A stretch of DNA of 64,000 nucleotides. Origin: Cryptomeria japonica. Taxonomy: Eukaryota > Streptophyta > Pinopsida > Cupressales > Cupressaceae. The translations under genes were made by a program, and so were the position numbers. The stretch lies in NCBI RefSeq assembly GCF_030272615.1, contig NC_081412.1:545026370-545090369 (forward strand). The letters run 5' to 3'. The notes beneath the pieces are model-generated. The model made no database searches. It was given only the letters and a program-made list of their open reading frames with translations, and was not told where the DNA came from. Shown piece by piece: positions 12,901 through 24,928 of this stretch; position 1 is the stretch's first letter; every line of letters starts with the position of its first letter.

Positions 12901-14150
12901 TTATTGCAACATTTGCCCCTATTGGTCCTATAGAGGTGGATTCGGTTGTGGTTGGAAGTAGTCTCAAGGTGGTGATCTTTCTGGTTTAAGGTTGTGTGGT
13001 TCCTTTTAAAAGTCACTGATTCTATAGGTGGTGTCTTAGTGGCTTCTTACCACCTTGACTGTCTTAGTGGCTTCTTACCACCTTGACTTTGGGTTAATAG
13101 GTTGTAGAGATTTGTATGTTTCCTGTTTGGTGTAGTTTCTCTTGAATTCCATGTTGTCATGTTGAACTTATCCAAATCCATTGGCTACATAACTAATCCT
13201 CGTCTATGGTCACAACAATGAACCCCAACTGTTTTGGTGGGCTTCTCTGTACATAACAGTGAGCACATTCATAAGAAGGTGGATACTGTTTGGGCTCTGT
13301 CATCAATAAAATTCTCTTGGTCGATATATAGCTATTATATAAACTCATGGTGCGAATCATGGCATAGAAACAAAAGGAGAGAGTGGACACGAGAAGTACC
13401 AGATGGCTGTGAAGACTTGTTCCCAAGGCTTCCCTCTAAATTGCCTATTTTGCCTGTGTTCCAAAAGCCAAACAACAGCTCCTGTGAAGATGAAAAATAC
13501 TACAGTAGTTATTCACATGGCCGGGGTAAAGGGGCGCAGAAAAGCCCAGGGTTCACTTGATCGATTGTCTGAAATTGCAACTATCATTATCAGTCCCGAC
13601 TCTGTATAAGGCTGTGTGAAATCTACATGCTCCGCTTTGCAAGCACGGTTACATCTCCCACAACCGCATCGAATTTCTGTTTATGTTTTCACATTTAATT
13701 TCAGTCCCTCGCCTGGAAATATTGTGTTTTACAAAGAAGAAAGGAAGAGAAGTTAACTGACCTGGAGATAGACCTGGTAGACGAGGTCATCATAGTAGCC
13801 AGCAGTGACATTGCCAGTTCCATAAGGTATCAATTCGTAGGCCAATTCATAATCTAATCTTTTGAGCACCGATTTGAACACATCAATACAAAAGCCTATA
13901 ATCTCAGAAGCTTGTACCCTCAACAATACTTCTGATTACAGAGGTATCCGCCTGGGGAGAGACTGCAGCTGTGAAAACAATTCTTGCCTTAACACCTCTT
14001 AAGGCATCCTGTAAGGCATGGATGGCCACTCTTCCCATATCGTCATCCACATACACAAGCGCCACATCCCTCCACCTATAGTTTTGTATCAGCTTGGCTA
14101 TTGCTCTCATTTGCAATTTATCATTGGGTACCATACGAATGAAGTAAGGA
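9992..14150 (-). pseudogene. Glutamate receptor-like channel (GLR) pseudogene
   Basis: Plant GLRs are tetrameric ligand-gated cation channels of plasma and organelle membranes. Four exon blocks remain. A (14150-13762): N-terminal receptor piece (MVPNDKLQM...VYVDDDMGR) joined directly to ligand-binding lobe 1 (GFCIDVFKS...YDDLVYQVYLQ). B (13676 to about 13360, after an 85-bp intron 13761-13677): DFTQPYTESGL, WAFLRPFTPAM, first membrane helix TGAVVWLLEH, FRGKP and a damaged pore. C (10822-10407): third helix with gate motif SYTASLSWMLT, then lobe 2 GYHHGSYVDSYL. D (10327-9992, after a 79-bp intron 10406-10328): FPKGSTLVSDISKAIL and fourth helix MFLLTGCVSFLTLLYY, ending with TAA at 9992-9994. 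Lesions: most of the N-terminal domain is deleted, with a frame change near 13905; TGA at 13513-13515 and TAG at 10172-10174 stand where the family has Trp; exon B has frameshifts; no start or upstream exon. Splice sites still look good. Confidence 0.9.
10823..13359. other. Large intron of the GLR pseudogene with foreign-looking insert
   Basis: About 2.5 kb separate GLR exon B from exon C. The part from about 11690 to 13190 is G/T-rich and unlike its AT-rich surroundings. It contains a 71-bp tandem duplication (12596-12666 and 12667-12738) and a 28-bp one (13033-13060 and 13061-13088). On the plus strand the phrase 'cctattgaggtggattc' recurs (about 12735, 12778, 12920), giving repeated PIEVD in two frames. 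This suggests an old inserted element with a degenerate protein repeat, but I cannot assign it. The hydrophobic frames here follow simply from T-richness. Confidence 0.5.
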
Positions 14151-17100
14151 TATATATATAATAATAATATTTATAAAATATAAATTTATTTCATTTACTT
14201 AAAGTTGAGAGGATTGCATAGAGGGAGAGAGCTTTCTATATATAGCATAAACATGATGAGGTGCTAATTTGTATTTGTGTTACTCATAAAATTTGACTGT
14301 TTGATTTAGAAAATCTATACACATTTTAAGATTATGTGAACTTTCTTACTATTTCTCTCAAAATTTTTAGAGTGAAGAAAAATGCAATAGAATAGAATAT
14401 ATTTTGAAAAAATAGAAAATACATTTGAAAAACTTAGCACCTTATGCAAAGACTAGAAGGGCATTCTTGCTCGCTATTGGTTGTAAATCATGTTATTCAT
14501 CTTATATTTTCTTGGCTATTCTTGGCTCACTTTATTTAGTTTTAAATATGTTTGTGGACATTGTTGTTTGTTTAAAGTTTATCCTTTTAACATTTGAAGA
14601 TAATTTGTCTATTTTCATTTTAAATGCTATGCATTAAGTAGTTGTTACTTTGGGTTTAGGGTTAGCTATTGAGTTTTTGCTCCTCCTTCTCTTGCCTATT
14701 TTTCCTTATAAGGAATTGGAACCTTAGTTTTTTCTAGTTTATTAATTAAAAAACATGACAAAAAATAATAGGATGCTAGCTTAAGTTTGATACAATCTTA
14801 CCAATCCAACATAATGAAAAGTTCAACATTTAAAAGACCTTCCAAAGTTTTTGAGCTCAATTTGGCAATAACCAAATTATTTGAATATAATTTTCATTAT
14901 ACATTTTGACCTATTGTTTACTATCATGTATTACTAGACTAAGAAGATTTGAATGTGTATTTATTAGTCAAATATCTTAAGTCATTCTCTTCACCCCCAT
15001 CCATGACCACAAGTTTTCTAGAAGTTATAAAACTTCAAGAAAGACCTAAGTATTGTAGTGTTTTGGTCATTTTTTATAGTGCTTATAGAATTAAAAAGTG
15101 TCTATGGAATACAAAACATTTCCTATGTTCTAATGTACAATTTTTATGACCAAACCCACTTGAAGTATTTGCGAGGTCTATAGGGCCGTTTCTCCCTTCT
15201 ATTTTCCTTTCTTTCCCCAATTTATAAGTTATTGAAATGTATCTTGACCTCCACTCATTAATTTTAGGTAGATACTCCCCTTTATCTCCTACATTCCCAC
15301 AAATCTTCCTCTCCTCACCTTTACATTTTTTTGAGGTAGATATATACTTGTTCCTCCTCAACTCCATCCAATTTTCTCTGTTAGTTTTACCAGATTTTCC
15401 TTTATCATTCTCACCTCTATTTGTGGAATTCCTATGTACCTTTGGACTTCCTCTAGTCCCACCTCTACACCTCTTATCTTTACTCCTTTTCTTACACTCC
15501 CCTTAAATAATTCATGTATACTTTCATTAAAACTTTGGACCTCCACTCAAATTTTCATATCCCATGTTTAGTTCTGCAATGAAATCCCACATAAATTGAT
15601 TGTATTTTTCCTTTATTTTCTCAATGGGTCTCCTAAATTTTCTTAAGATTTTTTATTATTATTAAATATAAATATCCATCCCTACAGTATAGACATACTT
15701 GCAAATTCAAATATTAAAGATAAATTTTCCAAATGCACTATTAATGTGGTCATTGATTTACATTTATTAATTGTCCTCATACTTTATTTAGATCTTATAC
15801 ATATTATATTCCATTTGTGCTACTTTCTCTTGAACACCAAAGTCATATTTTCCATTTATTCATCCATCTTTTTATGGAATGGCTAGTTACTTCCCCATGT
15901 AAATTAAATTCCATTAATAACTTTGGAAGGAAATGGTTAGGTAGAATATGAATTTCAAATTCCTTCTAATTCATATGCTCCTCTCCAAAGTTCAATTTGT
16001 GTATAAAAAATGTAGAGTTCTTTTTTACTAGGATGAGAGAGGAAGGGCCTCCAATCCATTATAGAACTAAGAAGAAGAAAGATGCATAAAAAATAACCAA
16101 GACTAGCAACAAGAAGTCACTAAAAAAGAACCACAAGAACAAAAATAGCTAGAGAATAGACAACAAGTAGCTAATAGGAAATAAGAGGAACTAGCATAAG
16201 GAGACACCTGCTACTTATTATAGAACTAAATTGGAAAAAATAGATCAAAGCAGTATGATAGGTAGGGAGGAATAGTACAAAAACTTCTAGCTTATAGTCA
16301 TAATGTCTAGCAACTCTCCCTAATCAAATTGTCATACTAGTAGAAAAATTCTTCTTGGAATTCTTGCTAGATGCTGATGATCAATCCTCTTTTTCCTTTT
16401 TATAATTTCTCTAGTTTCTTGTCAATAGTCACCCCACCAACTATCATTTTATGCATCACCCTATTAGTTATCATAACAAGTTTGTTCAAGTATTGGTATG
16501 GTGAATAAATATTGTGATGAAAGGAAGACACGGTCTTCTATAACTCGTCCTTTTTTTCCTTGGAAGAAGGATAGTCGATGAAATCTTGTGAGTTCTTCAA
16601 ATTTTCAAGTCTAACTTGGATGTCTTTGATTTCTACCATTTAGTTCTAAAGGTTCTCATCTTTTGTGGTACTATCCATATTTGTATCCTTGATTTCAGCT
16701 TCTTCATCAGTATCTTTCTTATAAATTAGTGGATTCCTTGGCTAATTTGGGTATACAATTTAATGAATGGAACTATTGGATGCTAGATAGGAATATGCTT
16801 TCCCAAGTCAAGAATATTCTAATTGAGGACTGATAATTTTTTATAAATAATTATTCTCTTGACTAAGATTAATGCCTTATGCCAAGTGCACTAGAACAAT
16901 TATGCAGAGTGTACCTATATATATTTTTATTTTTTTAATGAAATCTCATAATTAATTGATTATGATTGACCATTATGGTGGTAAATTTACTAAGATCAAT
17001 AAAATACACCAACCCAATATTGACTAGCATCATGTGGGAGAAAATCATATTGAAAATGGAGATAGGTGAAAGGATATTTAATAATTTAAAATGTACTTTA

Positions 17101-18316
17101 TTAATCATTTCTAGATGGCTTACAAGGCTGCATTCTAAAAATATTAATTTGTATACATAAAAAAAAGTATGAAATACCTACTCGAGAGATCAAGCCAAAT
17201 TGCTCCAGTAATGCAAAAAAGGTAATTATTAATAAGGACAAATAGATTTATGAATGATTTATTGTTCTCACATGGAAAAAATGAATGCATCATTTTAATA
17301 GTGGCTTACTTAATCTATGAGTGCAAAGGGAAAAACCAAAACAAAACATGATCTTATTGATTCATATTGGATGATTTGCAAATTTTTTAGACAAGGAGGA
17401 AACACTTGAAAGGAAATAGTTTTATAACTAAACTTTTATAACAAACCACATCAAAGAATGTAATATAGTGAGTTTTATGCCAACATTCCCCTCTTATTAC
17501 ATTGTTCCTAAAACTTGCCCTAGGGACCCCCCTTAAGGCTTACACAACAAAACTTGCTAATTACATTATATGAATACATATTTTTGAGAAGATCTTCTCT
17601 CAAAAAAATAAATCATGAACCAAGCGGGTCTCCATAAAGTTGTCTCTTGACCCTTGGAAAGGTGTAGCTTCTACCTGTATTCTTAAGCTTCTAGTATCGA
17701 ACTCTCGAATCATAGAGTCTTGAATTATTCAATAGTGATCCCTAAGAGATATGGTAGATCTCTATCATTATCTAATGACTGCAAAATGGTATAATTCTCA
17801 ATCATATACTCTAAATATTGCTCGACAACAATCCATATTGAGCTCAACACCGAATCTCAAACCTGTCTCCAAAATATAATCTTCACAATACATGTATTCT
17901 TCAAATCTGTCAGCATCAAAAGTAAAACTGAAAGCAAGAAATACCAAAATAAAAAATGCTTCTCAAGAAAAAAATATCATCTCAAAGAGAGAAGCTAACT
18001 TGAGATGATGAAAATACTCCATCCTCTAGTGCCACCAATTTCCAAGTAAATTCATGAGAAAATTAATCAAGACCTACTATTTTTCCATTACTTGAAGTTT
18101 TCAACTTTTGAGGCCACACAATTTTATCAACAAGTCTATAATCAATAGCTTCTTGAGTTTTAAAGATCTTATGTCAATGCAAAGCCTTTCTTTTTTTTTT
18201 CAAATGATTTCTCTTTATCTAATGCCATATGTGTAATCATTGCAAGCTCAATGAAGGAATTGAAACTAAGACAATTAACGTCATTTTGATAACTTTCTAT
18301 TGATTGTGATGGCTGA
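14151..18316. other. Four kilobases without a recognisable gene
   Basis: The GLR homology stops at a short TA repeat (14140-14175), probably a deletion edge. Beyond it the DNA is AT-rich. On the minus strand around 16380-16690 there are short lysine-rich open stretches that look like decayed coding sequence, and 15237-15506 is pyrimidine-rich. None gives a family I recognise. I see no LTR pair, inverted repeat or RNA gene. Confidence 0.5.
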
Positions 18317-18766
18317 CTAGCACCAGATGTACGAAAAATCCCATATTAGAAAAGTGGAATCATCTCTAATAGACCCAAATAGATATTTGTATCTTAAATG
18401 CCATACAACATCTTCATTTACATCATCATGGACCTTAAATTTTTGTCGAGCCTTAAGTAATTTATTTTTGGTAAGTGCATTAATCTTCCACAAAGATATT
18501 TGTATATCATCTTTATTACTCAATAGATATCCATACATAAAATGACTCCATGACAAACCACACCCTTCTCTATTATGACCTCTCAATTCAATATCAAAAT
18601 TACAACTACCATCTTGAGACAACTTTGATGGATTTTTGCCATAATCAAACAGATAAACTAACTCTTTTGGTAGCAATAATGAAAGGATTTGGAGGAACAA
18701 ATTAGGCTCTGTTGACCTCATTGTGATGATTGATTTGTTGTGTAACTTGGACCTTGCCATTAGCAC
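18317..18766 (-). CDS. Unrecognised 149-codon open frame, possibly not a gene
   Basis: An open frame starting at ATG 18766 on the minus strand. It encodes a mixed-composition protein with basic stretches (ALTKNKLLKARQKFKVH) and an aromatic C-terminus (FLIWDFSYIWC). There is no signal peptide, membrane helix, zinc motif or coiled coil that I can support. It ends about 4 bases from the likely start of the copia LTR at 18771, so it could be part of whatever the copia element inserted beside. Composition is less skewed than chance frames in this AT-rich DNA, which is the only reason to list it. I do not recognise the family. Confidence 0.2.
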   Translation of the reverse strand: MLMARSKLHNKSIITMRSTEPNLFLQILSLLLPKELVYLFDYGKNPSKLSQDGSCNFDIELRGHNREGCGLSWSHFMYGYLLSNKDDIQISLWKINALTKNKLLKARQKFKVHDDVNEDVVWHLRYKYLFGSIRDDSTFLIWDFSYIWC

Positions 18767-18770
18767 TACC

Positions 18771-19055
18771 TATTAGAAGTTTCTAGTATTTTCTACCACT
18801 AATATTGCTGGTTAAAACCATTTAAAGTTAGTTATTATCATTTATAGTTGTTTACGACCATTTATAGTTAGTTAAACTTTCAGTTATCACCTTCTCTTTA
18901 GCCATGACAAATAGTTTGTTATGAATTATTTTCTAGAATTTTCTATATGTTTCTAACCTCCTCTATAAATAAGGTAGATGCAAATCAATTTTCAATTCTT
19001 TTGTGTATGTGTAGCACATTGATGTTTATTGTTCCCTAGCCTTTGCCTACATACA
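18771..19055 (+). promoter_or_regulatory. Probable 5' LTR of copia element 1, with TATA box
   Basis: The stretch just before a tRNA-Met-type primer site starts 'tattagaagtttctag', close to the TGTTAGAAG start common in plant copia LTRs (the second base would be a G-to-A change), and ends near 'tacatacaag'. A good TATA box, CTATAAAT, lies at 18963-18970. The boundaries are inferred because no 3' LTR survives to compare. Confidence 0.45.
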
Positions 19056-19057
19056 AG

Positions 19058-19070
19058 TGGTATCTGAGCA
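19058..19070 (+). promoter_or_regulatory. Primer binding site (tRNA-Met type) of copia element 1
   Basis: TGGTATCTGAGCA differs at one position from TGGTATCAGAGC, the sequence complementary to the 3' end of plant initiator tRNA-Met and the usual primer site of copia elements. It lies 2-7 bases after the probable LTR end. Confidence 0.8.
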
Positions 19071-19299
19071 TGTAGATCGTGGGAGAAAGGAAAGTTATTG
19101 ATTGTGTTTATTAGTTGTAGGATAGATAAGATCAAAGAAATATCAAACTGCAGGCATGCCAAATCAAATCATAGAAGAAAAGAGAGATAGCTGAGTTTGC
19201 AACAATTTACAAGGCAAGGGTTTAAAGGATTTCCATAGAATTGAGGTCACAACTGTAGTTGTTATGGACAAATTGTGAAGAAGCATATTGTTTGAAGAC

Positions 19300-22200
19300 A
19301 TGGCATCATGTATCATACAACCCTTAATTCCAATATTTTGTGGCAAAAATTATGATAATTGGCCATATAGAATGAAATTGATACTTTGTTCACAAGAGTT
19401 ATCAGAAATAGTTGAAAAAGGTTACACAAAACCACAAGACGAGTCTACTTTGAGTGCTGATGAAAATAATAAGCTTAGTGAAAATAGGAAAAATAATATA
19501 AGGGATTTGCATATAATTGGACAAGGATTGGAAGATTCAGTTGTTGGAAGGATTAAGCTAGCTACTACAACAAAGCAAGAAAAAATAGCATATCAAGGTA
19601 CAAGTAAGGTAAAAGTTGCCAAATTACAAGCACTTAGGAGAGAATTTGAAAATCTGCAAATGAAAGATTCTAATTCAGTAGATCAATTTTCAAATCGTGT
19701 TATGGATTTGGTTAATCAAATAAGGATTAACTATGATGAGCTAACAGATCAAAAGGTTGTAGAAAATATCTTAAGAATTTTTCCTATTAAATTTGATGCA
19801 ATTGTTGTGATAATTGAAGATTCTAAAGATTTGACATCATATTCTATAGAAGAGTTGTTTGGTTCTTTGAAAAATCATGAATACAGGTTGAATAGGAATA
19901 ATAATACCTCATTGGAGAATTCTTTCAAAACTCAAATGAATTTTGGCAGAGGTAGAGGAAGAGGAAATTTTGGATTCAGAGGAAGATACAATTTTCAAAG
20001 AGAAGAAAGAAAGAGTCCAAATCCAGAAGGAAGGAGAACTCAAAGTTTCAACTCAAGGGGACACAATAACAATCAGGCACCACAAGTGTATGACAAATCA
20101 AATGTTTAATGTTATTATTGCAAGAAGTATGGTCACTTTACAAATGAATGTTGAAAGAAACAAGCAAACATGGGAAAGCAAATTAATGCAATTTTTTCTC
20201 ACAATGGTCCTGAGACATTGTTCATTGCATGCCATGTAGCTCAAGAAAGTTCAAATAATATTTGGTTTCTAAATAGTGGGTGTAGTAATCACATGACTGG
20301 AAATAAAGATGTGTTTGAGAATTTGGATACTTCAGTCAAATCAGAAATCAAATTAGGTAATGATAACATTGTTGAAGTTATTGGAAAAGGTGCAATTAAT
20401 GTGTTAACAAAGCTTGGTAAGAAAACTATTCTTGATATTTATTTTGTACCTAGTTTGAAGCATAATCTCAAAAGTGTGGGACAACTTATTGAAAAGGGTT
20501 ATAGAGTTTCTTTTGAGAATAATGTTTGCACTAGATTTGATATTTCTCCAAGTAACATGGTTATTGCAAAGGCTACAATGACAAATAACAGAATGTTCCC
20601 ACTTTGCATAAAAAGTGAAATGATGGAGGAGATTGGAGCAAGTTTGAAGGATTCAAGCCAAGATCAAGCATGAATATGGAATTTGAGGTATGGTCATCTA
20701 AATTTCAAACGATTGTGTTTGTCGCAAAAAAATAATATGGTAAGAGGTTTACCTCCTATTGAAGCATCAATGAGTACATGTGAAAGTTGTATTTTGGCTA
20801 AGAAACAAAGAATTTTTTCCAAAAGGAATGTCATATAGAGCATGGACACCTATAGAAATTGTGCATACATATTTATGTTGTCCGATGCAAAGACCATCAT
20901 TAGGGGGAGCCTTAATTTTTTAACATTCATTGATGATTTTAGTAGAAAAACATGGTTTTACTTTCTCAAATATAAATTTGAGACATTTGACAAATTTAAG
21001 GAGTTAAAGGCATTGGTTGAGAAACATAGTAGATTATCCATCAAGGTATTGAGATCAGATAGAGAAGAAGAATACAAGTCAAATGAGTTTTTAGATTATT
21101 GGAGGTATCATGGAATAAAGAAGCAGTTTACTACAAGTTACACACATCGACAAAATGGTGTTGTAGAAAGGAAGAATCAAACAATAATGGAGATGGAAAG
21201 GAGCATGTTGAAAGACAAAAATCTACCTAATGAGTATTGGGTTGAAGTAGTAGCTTGTGCAATTTCTATCTTAAGCCAAAGTCCAAAAAAGATTGTTAGG
21301 GATATGATTCTACAACAAGCATGGAGTGGTAAGCATCATAGTGTTTCTCATTTTAGGATATTTGTTCTTATTACATATGCACATGTACCTAAGGAAAAAA
21401 GAAGTAAATTGGATGATAAGAGTGAAAAATGTATTTTTATTGGTTATGATGAACAATCTAAGGCATATAAGTTGTTTAAGCCTATAACCAAGAAAGTCAT
21501 TATTAGTAGAGATGTATTCAAAGAAGAAGAATCTTGGGATGGAAATATAGACAAGACAATTATAGGTGCAATACCAATACCATATGATGAACAAGAAGAA
21601 AAAGAGCCAGGAGAACAAGGAGAACAATCAAATGAACAATGAGGAAGTCCACCAAGAAGTTCACAAGGAGGAAACTCACAAGGTAAGGCTGAGCAAGGAG
21701 AATCATCAAGTTCAAAAGTAAGTAATAACTCAAATCCTACACTTGCTTCATTGAGACCAAAGCTTAGAAGCAAGAAGATTAGAAGTTTGCATGAAATTTA
21801 TGATCAAAGAGATAGGATAGATTTGTAATCAAACTTTGCAATATTTTTCAAGATCCCATATATTTTGAAGATGCAATTAAGGAAAAACATTGGGTTGATG
21901 CAATGAATATTGAAATGGAATCAATTGAGAAAAATGATACATGGGAATTAGTTGATTTTCCTAAAGATAAAGAATGCATAGGTGTGAAATGGGTTTATAA
22001 AACTATGTTTAAGGCAAATAGAGAAGTTGACAAATATAAGGCAAGACTAGTAGCTAGGGATTTGCACAAGAATATGAAGCTGATTATAATGAAACATTTG
22101 CACCCATAGCAAGACTTGATACTGTTAGAATGGAACTAGCGATTGCATCTCAAAAAAATTGGAAGGTCTATCAAATGGATGTCAAATAAGCTTTCTTGAA

Positions 22201-23217
22201 TGGATATTTAGAAGAAGTCTATGTGGAGCACCCACTAGGTTATGAGAGAAAAGGGTTTGAAGACAAAGTTTACAGGCTAAAGAAGGCACTCTATGGATTG
22301 AAGCAAACACAAAGAGCATGATACAATAGGATTGATTCATACATGTTGAAGAATGGATTCAGCAGAAGCACTAGTGAGCCACTATACATCAAGGTCAATG
22401 AACAAGGCTAAATTTTGATTGTTTGTTTGTATGTTGATGATTTGATGTTTATAGGCAATCTCTATTGACATGTTTAATTAGCAATGAAGAAAGAATTTGA
22501 GATGAAATATTTGGGTTTGATGAAATATTTTCTTGGCATTGAAGTTACAAACAACGATAAGGGAATTTCATTTGTCGAAGTAAATATGCAAAAGATGTTT
22601 TGAAAAGGTTTAGAATGATAAATTGCAGTCCAACTTCTACACTCGTGACAATAGGCACAAAACTAAGTAGATAAGATAATGAGACAAATTTGGATTCAAC
22701 TATATTCAAAAAATTGGTTGGTAGTTTGATGTATCTCACAACAACTATGTTGGATTTAATGTATGGAGTTAGTTTGATTTCTAGATTCATGGATGCACCA
22801 AAGAATTCACATTGGCAAGAAGGAAAAAGGTTATTGAGGTACATTGCAGGAACTATGAATCATGACATATTGTATTCTACTTTAGATAATTTTCAGTTGA
22901 TTAAATATATAGATAGTGACTTTGGAGGAAGTATTGATGATAGAAAGAGCACATATGGATATGCATTTTATCTTAGAATAGGTATTGTAGCATGCACATC
23001 AAAGAAGCAGCCAATGGTAACAATTTCATCAATAGAAGCAGAGTATGTGGTGGGAACATCAACAATATGTCAAGCAGTATGGATGTGAAGAATCTTGAAG
23101 GATCTAATGCATGAGCAAGAAGAACCTACTACAATATTTTGTGACAATAAGTCCACCATTGCACTTTCAAAGAATCACGTTTATCACAAAAGGACAAAGC
23201 ACATTGACACTAGATTC
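19300..23217 (+). pseudogene. Copia gag-pol polyprotein, inactivated
   Basis: Gag starts at ATG 19300 (IPIFCGKNYDNWPYRMK), continues through a UBN2-type region (LRREFENLQMKDSNSVDQF) and an RG-rich tail. The zinc knuckle CYYCKKYGHFTNEC (20110-20151) is intact but flanked by stops TAA (20107-20109) and TGA (20152-20154). The protease motif reads LNSGCSNHMTG at 20269: the catalytic Asp codon has become Asn (AAT at 20272-20274). The GAG pre-integrase segment holds CESCILAKKQR. Integrase keeps FIDDFSRKTW, RSDREEEY and NGVVERKN, so the three acids are present. RT text runs from VKWVYKTMFK through YQMDVK to LYVDDLMFIG (about 22430) across several stops and at least two frame changes. RNase H has DSDFGGS and SIEAEY and ends abruptly. 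Damage includes G-to-A/C-to-T type stops plus indels, so it is old. Confidence 0.88.
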
Positions 23218-23270
23218 TCTGTAATTATTTTAGCATTATAAATAGAGAGAACCATTTAACAGCCCATTTG

Positions 23271-24887
23271 TGCAAGAGCACCTAGGTCTTAGTTTTCTTA
23301 TCTTCGCAAATTTTAATTTGTACTGACCCTAGCCAAGTCAATAGTAAATAAGGACTCCAGGAGAGTCCAAGACTGAGTATTTTGTCAATGTAGGCCTAGG
23401 TGGAGTTCATTCTACCTAGGTTTGCATTTTTGTGTAAATAGTGTGTTTGAGAAGGTTTTTGGCCTTTTGGTTGGTCAAAAGTGTCAAATATTGTCAAAAG
23501 CCTTAGAGAGGGTCAAATAGGTCTTAGGTATGTTTGAAATTTCACATGTGATGACTGGACATAGGTCTCTTAGGTTGGAGAGATCAAAAGTGGAAAAAGC
23601 ACAAAGTTGCAAAAAGTTGTCATGACAACTTTTGTCCTGAATTTGGTTAGCATTGAAGCTAGGGCTTTCCCAATGCCATGGAAGGACTCCACATGTGGTA
23701 AGGCTATATAAACCCTCTTTTTCATGATTAATAAAGTTGGTGTACTTGGATTTTGGAAGCAATAACTAAAACATAAGATTTTGGACTGCACTTTTCATTG
23801 TTTTTTGTCAAATTTTGCATTTCTTGAAGGTTTAATGGATTGAATCCATGAATCAAATGATGGATTTAAGTTTTGTAGTGATTTTAAGGGTAGGAATTTA
23901 AATTTCAATCCTTGTACATAACATTTACTACTATTTTGGTGTTTGTTTCACAAGTAGCCAGATTTGGCTTATAATTAGTAGTTTTTGCTAAAATGGGTGC
24001 CCCATAAAATCCCACCGTGTGCTCATCACGGTATGTTGGGAAATGGTAGGAAACCCATTGTACAGTGTACATATAGAAATAGGAGGTCTAAAATTTTCAT
24101 TTGATTTTTTTAGTATCTTTCCCTAGGCGAGTCCAGGAGCAACTCGGCTAAAGAAGGCAAGATGAAAAGATAGCACAAATTGCAGGGGTGAATGTAAATG
24201 AAAGTCCCAAGATTTTGGGAAGTTGTAATAGAATTATTCAGATTTTATTATGCAAGAGGAAGCCTCAAGAGTTCCATTTGGAGGTCCAAAAACAAGTTTT
24301 ACTTGTTGCTGCCAGTCAAGTGCCTAGAAGCCCTTGAAATTCTCATTTTTGGGGTTTGTGTATGTAGAGAACGGTTGGAAGATTAAAACCACTACAATAC
24401 CTTGGGTTTGAGTGAATCATTGAATAAAATCCACTCTTGTTTGGGGGTCCTTTGGATCGTTTTAACACTAGACCTCAAAACCGGTTTTAGGAGGCCTAAT
24501 TGGGACTCTTTCCCTTGTAGCCCTTTTCTAGACCAATTTTTAAAATCGATAAGAAACCTTTGGGTTGAAAACCACAAATGGACCTTAAAACCATCTTAAA
24601 ACATGAGAGAAGAAACCTCCACACCTCTGCAACATTTCAAGACCTTTGAAGGGCAGTTTCATGAATTTGAGCCAAGAAGCCATCATGGAGCATATGGGGA
24701 ACATAGTGAATTGGTAGGGTTCCTAGAAAGGACACTTGAAACAAACACCTTGGAGTGAGTAAGATCCAAGCCCTAGAATAGATTGAGAAGGACTTGTAGG
24801 TCTAGAAATCAACTAGGCCTATAGAGTTTGTGGAATTGAGCAACATCAACTTAGTGAAGTGTTGAGCAGGCTAGGCGAATCCTATCA
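23271..24887 (+). repeat. LTR A of the chromodomain gypsy element (1617 bp)
   Basis: Starts TGCAAGAGCACC and ends ATCCTATCA, giving the usual TG...CA, and matches 58759-60374 (1616 bp) along its whole length at very roughly 90-95 percent by eye. A TATA box (ctatataaa) lies at about 23704. A 22-bp perfect palindrome lies about 70 bases upstream of it. The element-proper U5/primer site follows at once. Confidence 0.93.
23612..23633. promoter_or_regulatory. 22-bp perfect palindrome in LTR A
   Basis: AAAAGTTGTCA followed exactly by its reverse complement. The same palindrome is unchanged in LTR B at 59100-59121. It sits upstream of the TATA box, where a promoter-binding protein could bind as a dimer; the core contains TGTC and GACA half-sites two bases apart. 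The function is inferred. Confidence 0.6.
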
Positions 24888-24890
24888 AAT

Positions 24891-24903
24891 TAGTATCAAA
24901 GCC
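24891..24903 (+). promoter_or_regulatory. Mutated primer binding site after LTR A
   Basis: TAGTATCAAAGCC corresponds to TGGTATCAGAGCC at 60378-60390 with two G-to-A changes. It lies three bases after the LTR end. The same two changes are in the duplicate at 39008-39020, showing that the duplicate was made from this copy after it decayed. Confidence 0.85.
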
Positions 24904-24928
24904 TACAAGATTTGGGCTAGTAAGGTTG

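Larger units (their letters stand above)
18771..23217 (+). mobile_element. Ty1/copia element 1, 3'-truncated
   Basis: Probable LTR, primer site, gag, protease, integrase, reverse transcriptase and most of RNase H in the copia order. The RNase H text stops at KHIDTRFSVI (about 23217). No polypurine tract or 3' LTR follows; about 50 bases later the 1.6-kb LTR of the gypsy element begins. The 3' end was therefore deleted before or when the gypsy nest formed. Confidence 0.85.

Noticed and set aside
21310-21773. Minus-strand frames of 105-109 codons
   Set aside because: Antisense to copia integrase and the region after it; the sense strand explains the sequence.
23218-23270. Possible 3' LTR of copia element 1
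   Set aside because: The 53 bases do not match 18771-19055, so the element is simply truncated.
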